Part shown: positions 59,801-64,000 of the stretch, in pieces
Layout of the letters: each line of letters starts with the position of its first letter
Numbering within the stretch: the stretch's first letter is position 1
From: PZPK01 sp965230795
Lineage (GTDB): Bacteria; Pseudomonadota; Gammaproteobacteria; Pseudomonadales; Oleiphilaceae
Length of the DNA: 64,000 nt
NCBI GenBank assembly: GCA_965230795.1
Contig: OZ246020.1
Location: forward strand, 2,294,001-2,358,000
Reading direction: 5' to 3'
Notes under the pieces: model-generated
The model's database searches: none
The model's input: the letters and a program-made list of their open reading frames with translations, nothing else
Told to the model about the DNA's origin: nothing
Translations under genes and position numbers: made by a program

Positions 59801-62043
59801 ATATTTAGTTTTGCGACTATCGCACGCTGTTGGGCGTCCTTGATACGGACTTTGCCGATGTTGAAATGATTGACGATATTGAAGATGTATTTGTTCTGAT
59901 CAGCTTCGCTCAGTTTATCCAACATGGCATACGCGATTTCAAGGTGCACGGTTTCCCGTTGTTTCGCGTCAATCAGACCATAGGCTGCTTGCTGTACCCG
60001 GTCATGAATAAACTGATAGGAAATATCCCCGGCTTCATCATTGACGCTGGCATAGCGATAGTTGAGGTCCAAAGGCTTGATAATGCCCTCTCGCAGCGGC
60101 ACTTCCAGGTGAGCGGCGGCCTCGCTGGGAGCAAGATTCATAAGAATGGCAAGCGTTGCCAGATCAAAACGGCTACCGATACAGGCACCGAACTTGAGAG
60201 CGTTCTGTGTGTCTTCGGGGAATTGTCTGATCTTGGCCGCCATCAAAACGACGACATTGTCGGTAATATCCTTGGTTTCAACTTCCGCCTGCTTCCACAT
60301 CCAGCAATCAAGCTCTGAATCAAAGTGAATCAGGCTATCTTTGTATAGATTGGTAAGAAACTGGATCAGAAAAAAAGCATTGCCCTGGGTTTTTTCAAAC
60401 ACCAGATCGACAAGGGTATCCACCCCCGGTGGATTGAGCAGGGCGTCGCTGACGAGTGCGTGGACATCTTCCCTTTGAAGATTCTGCAGCTGAATGTCTG
60501 TTATGCGGGCAGGGTAGTGTTCGATTTCATCAAGGGTCAATTTGAAAGGGTGTGTCGTATCGACCTCGTTGTCCCGATAAGCACCAATTAATAGCAAATG
60601 GTTTATTTCCTGGTCGCTCATCAGGAATTTCAACAGGGTCATTGAGGCTGAATCGGCCCATTGCCAGTCATCGATAAAGATAACAAGCGGATGATGCGCT
60701 GTCGCAATGGCTTTAATAAATTCCTTGAAAGCGTAGCTGAAGCGGTTAAGCGCCTGTTCGCCGGTCAAGCGCGGAATATCGGGTTGAGTACCTATAATCA
60801 GTTCGAGTGAAGGCAGCAGATCAGTAATGACCTTGCCAATATTGCCAAGTGCGTTCTGGATAAGAGATTTCCACTTCGCCAGCGCCCTGTCATCTTCTTT
60901 CAGCAAGAGGCTGATGAATTCTTCCAGGGCCTGAATCCAGGCGTAGAAGGGAACATCACGCTGGTACTGATCAAATTTGCCATCGACAAAGTAGCCCTGC
61001 TGCTTCGTGAGAGGGAGATGCACTTCGTTGACCAGAGCGCTTTTACCAATCCCGGAGAAACCTGATACCAGCAACAATTCGGCGTTGCCATGTGCGGTGC
61101 GATCAAAGGCGTCAAGGATGGTACGGATTTCTTTCTCGCGGCCATACAGCTTCTGGGGAATCTGGAAATGCAGCGAGTGGTCTTTCTCGCCCAGAGTGAA
61201 CAAATCGGACTGCTTGTCCTCGATTTGCTGGATACAACGCTCTAGATCATATTCCAGGCCCGCACAGCTCTGGTAACGCTGATCTGCTATTTTCGCCAAA
61301 AGCTTCAGCACGATCTGCGATAGAGCCGGAGGAATCTGAGGATTTAACTCGCGCGGATTAGGCGGTGACAGGGCGATATGGGCGTGCACCCACTCGATGT
61401 TGTCCTTGCCCTTGAAAGGCAAAGAACCGGTCAACATCTCATATAGCATTACCCCCAGAGAATAGAGATCAGAGCGGTAGTCCAGCAATCGATTGACGCG
61501 GCCGGTTTGCTCAGGCGATATATAAAACAGTGATCCTTCCAGTTGGCTGGGATTCTGAAACTCATGGTATTCATGTGCCAGCAGCGACGAAATTCCGAAA
61601 TCAATAATCTTCAACTCATCCGTTGCCGGATTCCAGATAATATTGGTTGGGTTAATGTCCTTATGAACGATATTGTTTTCGTGGATTTTACCCAGAATCC
61701 TGCAGATTCTGAGCGCCAGCCCAAGCCCTTTCTCCAAATCCCCTGAGATCGAGTCAAGCTGAGAAGCCAGGGACTCTCCACCTATATCCTCTTCCACCAT
61801 GACGAGAGAGTTTTCCAGGGTGATGAGCTTGTGCACATCAATAACGCCGTCCACATCCTGCAATTGCTGAGTGACCTTGTATTCACGGCGGAACTTGGAC
61901 AGCTCCTTGGCGGTGGGGAAGTCTTTATTGAGGAATTTCAGGATGACCTTTTCGCCGTTTTCCTGGCTGACGGCGCGGCAGACCTTGGAGTGATGGCTCT
62001 CGTAGAGTTTTTCCAGAATTTGATAGTTGGCGATCGCGCTCAT
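56887..62043 (-). CDS. Ser/Thr kinase-AAA ATPase-TPR-GAF-GGDEF signalling protein
   Basis: The 1718-residue cytoplasmic protein has a protein kinase domain at about residues 5-270 (VILKFL Lys 36; catalytic loop HKDINPTN 127-134; DFG 148-150) and an AAA_16 ATPase with Walker A GFSGIGKS (328-335) and Walker B LVIFIDDWQWADS. A long helical TPR-like region, a GAF domain (about 1370-1520), a coiled coil and a GGDEF domain with intact GGEEF (1629-1633) and RATD I-site complete it. The kinase-AAA-TPR-GAF frame is known in 'trifunctional' proteins ending in a histidine kinase; here a diguanylate cyclase is the output. It starts 27 bp after the condensation-like gene and is probably co-transcribed. 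Confidence 0.9.
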   Translation of the reverse strand: MSAIANYQILEKLYESHHSKVCRAVSQENGEKVILKFLNKDFPTAKELSKFRREYKVTQQLQDVDGVIDVHKLITLENSLVMVEEDIGGESLASQLDSISGDLEKGLGLALRICRILGKIHENNIVHKDINPTNIIWNPATDELKIIDFGISSLLAHEYHEFQNPSQLEGSLFYISPEQTGRVNRLLDYRSDLYSLGVMLYEMLTGSLPFKGKDNIEWVHAHIALSPPNPRELNPQIPPALSQIVLKLLAKIADQRYQSCAGLEYDLERCIQQIEDKQSDLFTLGEKDHSLHFQIPQKLYGREKEIRTILDAFDRTAHGNAELLLVSGFSGIGKSALVNEVHLPLTKQQGYFVDGKFDQYQRDVPFYAWIQALEEFISLLLKEDDRALAKWKSLIQNALGNIGKVITDLLPSLELIIGTQPDIPRLTGEQALNRFSYAFKEFIKAIATAHHPLVIFIDDWQWADSASMTLLKFLMSDQEINHLLLIGAYRDNEVDTTHPFKLTLDEIEHYPARITDIQLQNLQREDVHALVSDALLNPPGVDTLVDLVFEKTQGNAFFLIQFLTNLYKDSLIHFDSELDCWMWKQAEVETKDITDNVVVLMAAKIRQFPEDTQNALKFGACIGSRFDLATLAILMNLAPSEAAAHLEVPLREGIIKPLDLNYRYASVNDEAGDISYQFIHDRVQQAAYGLIDAKQRETVHLEIAYAMLDKLSEADQNKYIFNIVNHFNIGKVRIKDAQQRAIVAKLNIDAGIKAKCSTAYAPALHYFMQAFELLGSKSWQDDHAQSAELHLLAAEVGFLTKRYDDMENWLDAYLANVTTPLERIRSHEIRLQAYTAQNRLDDAVDVSLEALALLGIHLPKKPNQLQVLGKLLKTKKALKGKSFEDLYALPPMKDPHKLAAMNLLGLTIPPAYWSSPDLVALIVFQMTQESVAHGYSSISGYGFSWWGITQCALLGNIDDGYAFGEFGVKLAKARNLNLQQPVFFFGWIIRQFKHHISESIDILSQAYQMSLEKGDFEYASYSLNNIMQAHFHCAKPLNKLLPKMTQAHRDLETFQVGSSLFWHDVWWQTALNFSEDNADPSCLEGSAYRESRALSQHLKVNDVSTLFLLYCAKLMLCVYFRDTENGFEFARKAREYLKGGAGMFAYILFHYYESLILLAYADARPGSLHARLLYRVKRNQKKLKNWAKHAPDNHLHRWNLVQAELCRVTGKRRQGLADKALTYYETAIDLAKTQGFVQDQALAYELATDYFHHRNQQRLTLIYLRQADYLYSHWGASNKVAHLKTHYHRLYPLIAQEKTPRLHDSRTTTHPLTTKGTATSQPQALDLDISSIVKASQVISGEIVFDELIKTLLTIAVENAGAQKGVLLNIQEDEINIEAVARIEHDEIRVDIASESSDSITNMAVPESIIQYVNRRQEALVIDNAGSDSRFAQDTYISTNAITSVLCDPIVLQGRVVGIVYLENNLAEGVFTPERLEVIKILNAQAAISMENARNYQQLEDKVAERTQKLEAALNTQERLNEQLLNSSVELKEAHTRLHEANLQLKKQANTDGLTELANRRFFDERLDYEINRCGRESQSLAVLMCDIDNFKSFNDDYGHVEGDDCLKRVAMQFNEIFHRATDLPARYGGEEFAVILPATTTDEATEIAEQLRAAVEDMAIPHKNNNGFDTVTISVGCYACVPTAEQSAQVMIDRADKALYQAKKQGRNRVHAYGHGG

Positions 62044-62069
62044 TCAGTTCCTATGTGTTCATCGTGCAG

Positions 62070-63398
62070 TCAGGCTGCATTGAACAGGGATTCAACTTCG
62101 CCAACGAGTTGCCGGTTCTCAGTATCGTCTCGCAGGGAAGGAAACATGGAAAAACACAACTCATCGTCAAAATTGAGGTTGATTACGACAATGGCGCGGT
62201 TGATCAGTGCGGCCCCGCCTGCATCGAGCGGATCAACATTCACCGAACTGTGCAAAGCAAGGGATTCGCAACCGGCGAGGAAGCTCCTACTCGACAGAAA
62301 ACGATAGTTGTTCCAGTTTGTAATGACGTAAGACAGTTCATCGTCTTCAGTGCCCACGGCATTTTCTTCCGCGCCCTGTTCGACTAGATCAAAACAGGAC
62401 AGGTTGATCTGTTTGGTTTTGAATTCAACGGTACGGTCATGGACGCGTTTTGCGATCTCTTCAATGGGAATCTCGCCAGGCGTAGAAATAGGGACGAAGG
62501 CAATGTAGTTGCCTATGTATTGCTCCCTCAAGCCCTGGGTTAACAAGTCGGAAACCGTTTTACCCGCAATAATCTGCTTGTCGGAGGTGCCTTTCTCCCG
62601 AACATTCAGGTTATAAATGGCCTTGTGCAGCACAGCCGTGATAATGGCGTTTTTGGTCACCTCTGGATAGGCCGAGCGACAACGATCAATCATCGGTTTG
62701 GCATTCACCAGGCAACTAACAGTCTCTCGACGTCGTTTGGCAAACCTGGGGAGCAAGTCGGGAAGGGTGGCCAGACGAACCCCGTATCCACCATCGTCGG
62801 CAATGGCATAGTTTTCCAGGCTTTCGATATTGCCGGTAGCGTCGAATTCGTCATGCTTCAAAATCTCAAGCATGGCCTGTGCGTCCAGAGTATGCAGTTG
62901 CTTGGCGGTGGCCAGAGCCTGGTTCGCTGCTTCTGTATCACCAAAATAACTGGCGTTGTAATGGTCAATGATCAGATGAAACAGGGTTTCCGCACTGCGG
63001 GCATCGATATATTCATGGGAGCACATTTCCGCCACGTAGAAGCGATCGTCGACGGTGCTTTGAATCACGGCTAATTGCAGCGGAAAGTTTTTGCTGCGTT
63101 TGCGGATTTCAAAACTGTCAGCCGACACCTGTTTGAGGGTCTGCTGAATATCGTTGCTCTCAAACACATGAAAGCGCTCGCCATAGTCCTCAAAACGCCG
63201 CCACTGAAAATCATTTTGCGCTTTGAAATCAATCTGATATTTGAACTTGGAAATGGCATCGGTGATCGTGTGAAAGCTGTTTTTTAACTGCTCGATATTG
63301 AGTTTGCCTTCAAACATATACGCTGCAGTAAACAGGATCTCTGCACGGCTCATCAAGCCTTCCAGGTTTAGTTTGCCGACTGACTGCTCTGGACTCAT
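62070..63398 (-). CDS. Condensation/acyltransferase-fold protein
   Basis: The ~442-residue protein looks like the chloramphenicol-acetyltransferase/condensation superfamily. The N-terminal half contains SHEYIDARS, giving the HxxxD catalytic motif, after VIQSTVDDRFYVAEM. The second half includes TKNAIITAVLHKAIYNLNV and GNYIAFVPIS, resembling the channel-closing segment. No carrier-protein or adenylation domain is attached. I chose ATG 63398; a TTG at 63449 adds 17 residues. It is the upstream gene of the kinase-cyclase pair. The acyl donor and acceptor are unknown. Confidence 0.7.
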   Translation of the reverse strand: MSPEQSVGKLNLEGLMSRAEILFTAAYMFEGKLNIEQLKNSFHTITDAISKFKYQIDFKAQNDFQWRRFEDYGERFHVFESNDIQQTLKQVSADSFEIRKRSKNFPLQLAVIQSTVDDRFYVAEMCSHEYIDARSAETLFHLIIDHYNASYFGDTEAANQALATAKQLHTLDAQAMLEILKHDEFDATGNIESLENYAIADDGGYGVRLATLPDLLPRFAKRRRETVSCLVNAKPMIDRCRSAYPEVTKNAIITAVLHKAIYNLNVREKGTSDKQIIAGKTVSDLLTQGLREQYIGNYIAFVPISTPGEIPIEEIAKRVHDRTVEFKTKQINLSCFDLVEQGAEENAVGTEDDELSYVITNWNNYRFLSSRSFLAGCESLALHSSVNVDPLDAGGAALINRAIVVINLNFDDELCFSMFPSLRDDTENRQLVGEVESLFNAA

Positions 63399-63671
63399 TG
63401 GTCGATCTCTTTTTGGTCTGGTTTTCAGCAAGGTAATCTTTCCCTTCAATATAGCAAAGAGTTGGAAAAGCAGAGGTGAGTTTTTGAGTATTCCGCAAAT
63501 AATTTACGACTCACAAAACAGATAAACCCACGACCGTTGTGCTCAGCACTGTATGTGAATCCTTCCTCGGAATGAAACTTTTATGACAAATTCCAATCGC
63601 ACTTGCCAATTGTCAAACAGAACATTAAAAGGAAACTGATCACCCTATTTACGTCCAATGGGAATGGAATT

Positions 63672-63914
63672 ATGGATCGACACTCTGGATCAAAAGATAT
63701 TGAACAATATTCTTTTCTACACGCGCTTGCCAACGACGACATTATTGACGAGGCGGAATTGGATTTTATGATCAGGCTTGCGATGGCTGATGGTCTAATT
63801 GACGAAGAGGAAAAGAAAACGCTGTGTCGAATATTGGACAGGGTTAATCTGGAACATCTGGATACCACATTGAAGGAAAAGCTCAAAGCCTTCCAGCATC
63901 AACTTCAATGCTAG
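63672..63914 (+). CDS. Small acidic helical protein, TerB-like
   Basis: The 80-residue protein (from ATG 63672; the frame opens at 63603) is acidic with helices EAELDFMIRLAMADGLIDEE and EEKKTLCRILDRV. Repeated acidic turns (ANDDIIDEAE, ADGLIDEEE) are reminiscent of TerB/tellurite-resistance-like domains and of EF-hand loops. Identification is tentative, with no other ter genes nearby. It is divergent from the condensation-fold gene, with a 273-bp gap in which I see no other feature. Confidence 0.5.
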   Translation: MDRHSGSKDIEQYSFLHALANDDIIDEAELDFMIRLAMADGLIDEEEKKTLCRILDRVNLEHLDTTLKEKLKAFQHQLQC

Positions 63915-64000
63915 TTGTTCTTTCCTAAACTAGCACGATTACTGTATCTATTTATTGTTTGGCATAAGTCGCAGAGGCCAAAGACGGTATTCACTGGGGC

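Noticed and set aside
1..64000. CRISPR arrays, tRNA/rRNA genes, prophage or IS elements
   Set aside because: No regularly spaced repeats, cloverleaf-like sequences, rRNA stretches, integrases, transposases or phage structural genes were recognised by reading both strands.

Overview
The window looks like chromosomal DNA of a free-living, motile gammaproteobacterium, probably marine or aquatic and related to the Pseudomonadales/Oceanospirillales. The block psrA, L,D-transpeptidase, nagZ, mscS, MTA/MTI phosphorylase, yaiI, csiV, mfd resembles, from memory, the psrA-nagZ-mtiP-csiV-mfd neighbourhood of Pseudomonas. Base composition is near 50% GC. I saw no rRNA, tRNA, CRISPR array, prophage, integrase or IS transposase.

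Layout. 1-3.0 kb: the end of a repeat-like beta protein, riboflavin synthase, and a 7TM-DISM diguanylate cyclase. 3.2-13.4 kb: a membrane protein of unknown family, psrA with two operator boxes over its own promoter, then housekeeping genes for peptidoglycan recycling, osmotic safety, purine/methionine salvage and transcription-coupled repair. 13.6-15.2 kb: a HupE/UreJ permease and a tandem GST-N-domain protein. 15.3-20.5 kb: a compact operon of periplasmic cupredoxin, c-di-GMP phosphodiesterase, DUF3034 protein, lipoprotein truncated haemoglobin and crotonase. 20.5-24.4 kb: modABC, a DMT permease and a dodecin gene broken by an in-frame amber codon.

24.6-33.7 kb is sensory: two chemoreceptors, an outer-membrane porin and four orphan periplasmic binding proteins (two phosphate-type) without ABC permeases. 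33.8-34.2 kb holds a GIY-YIG nuclease gene whose two ends carry perfect 36-bp inverted copies of a palindromic repeat, one of which encodes the nuclease C-terminus. 34.4-45.6 kb is a complete 11-gene unit, hoxF-U-Y-H-maturation protease-hypA-B-F-C-D-E, for an NAD-reducing bidirectional [NiFe] hydrogenase. It lies behind a perfect FNR/ANR box, so anaerobic or microaerobic hydrogen metabolism is likely.

45.9-51.7 kb: three orphan solute-binding proteins around a hybrid protein (two binding domains, GGDEF-like, EAL). 51.8-55.2 kb: cbpA-cbpM behind a possible heat-shock promoter, then a membrane protein, a Tat-signal aldo/keto reductase and a DUF6064-like membrane protein with overlapping starts and stops. 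55.3-63.9 kb: a solute-binding protein fused to a long charged helix, a 1718-residue Ser/Thr kinase-AAA-TPR-GAF-GGDEF protein paired with a condensation-fold acyltransferase-like protein, and a small acidic protein.

Two themes run through the window. One is c-di-GMP signalling coupled to periplasmic ligand binding: two intact GGEEF cyclases, two EAL proteins with degenerate GGDEF domains, two chemoreceptors and about eight orphan binding proteins. The other is redox and metal physiology: NiFe hydrogenase, nickel and molybdate uptake, cupredoxin and globin. The strongest candidates for something under-described are the GIY-YIG/palindromic-repeat unit, the kinase-cyclase plus condensation-fold pair, and the cupredoxin-globin-phosphodiesterase operon.
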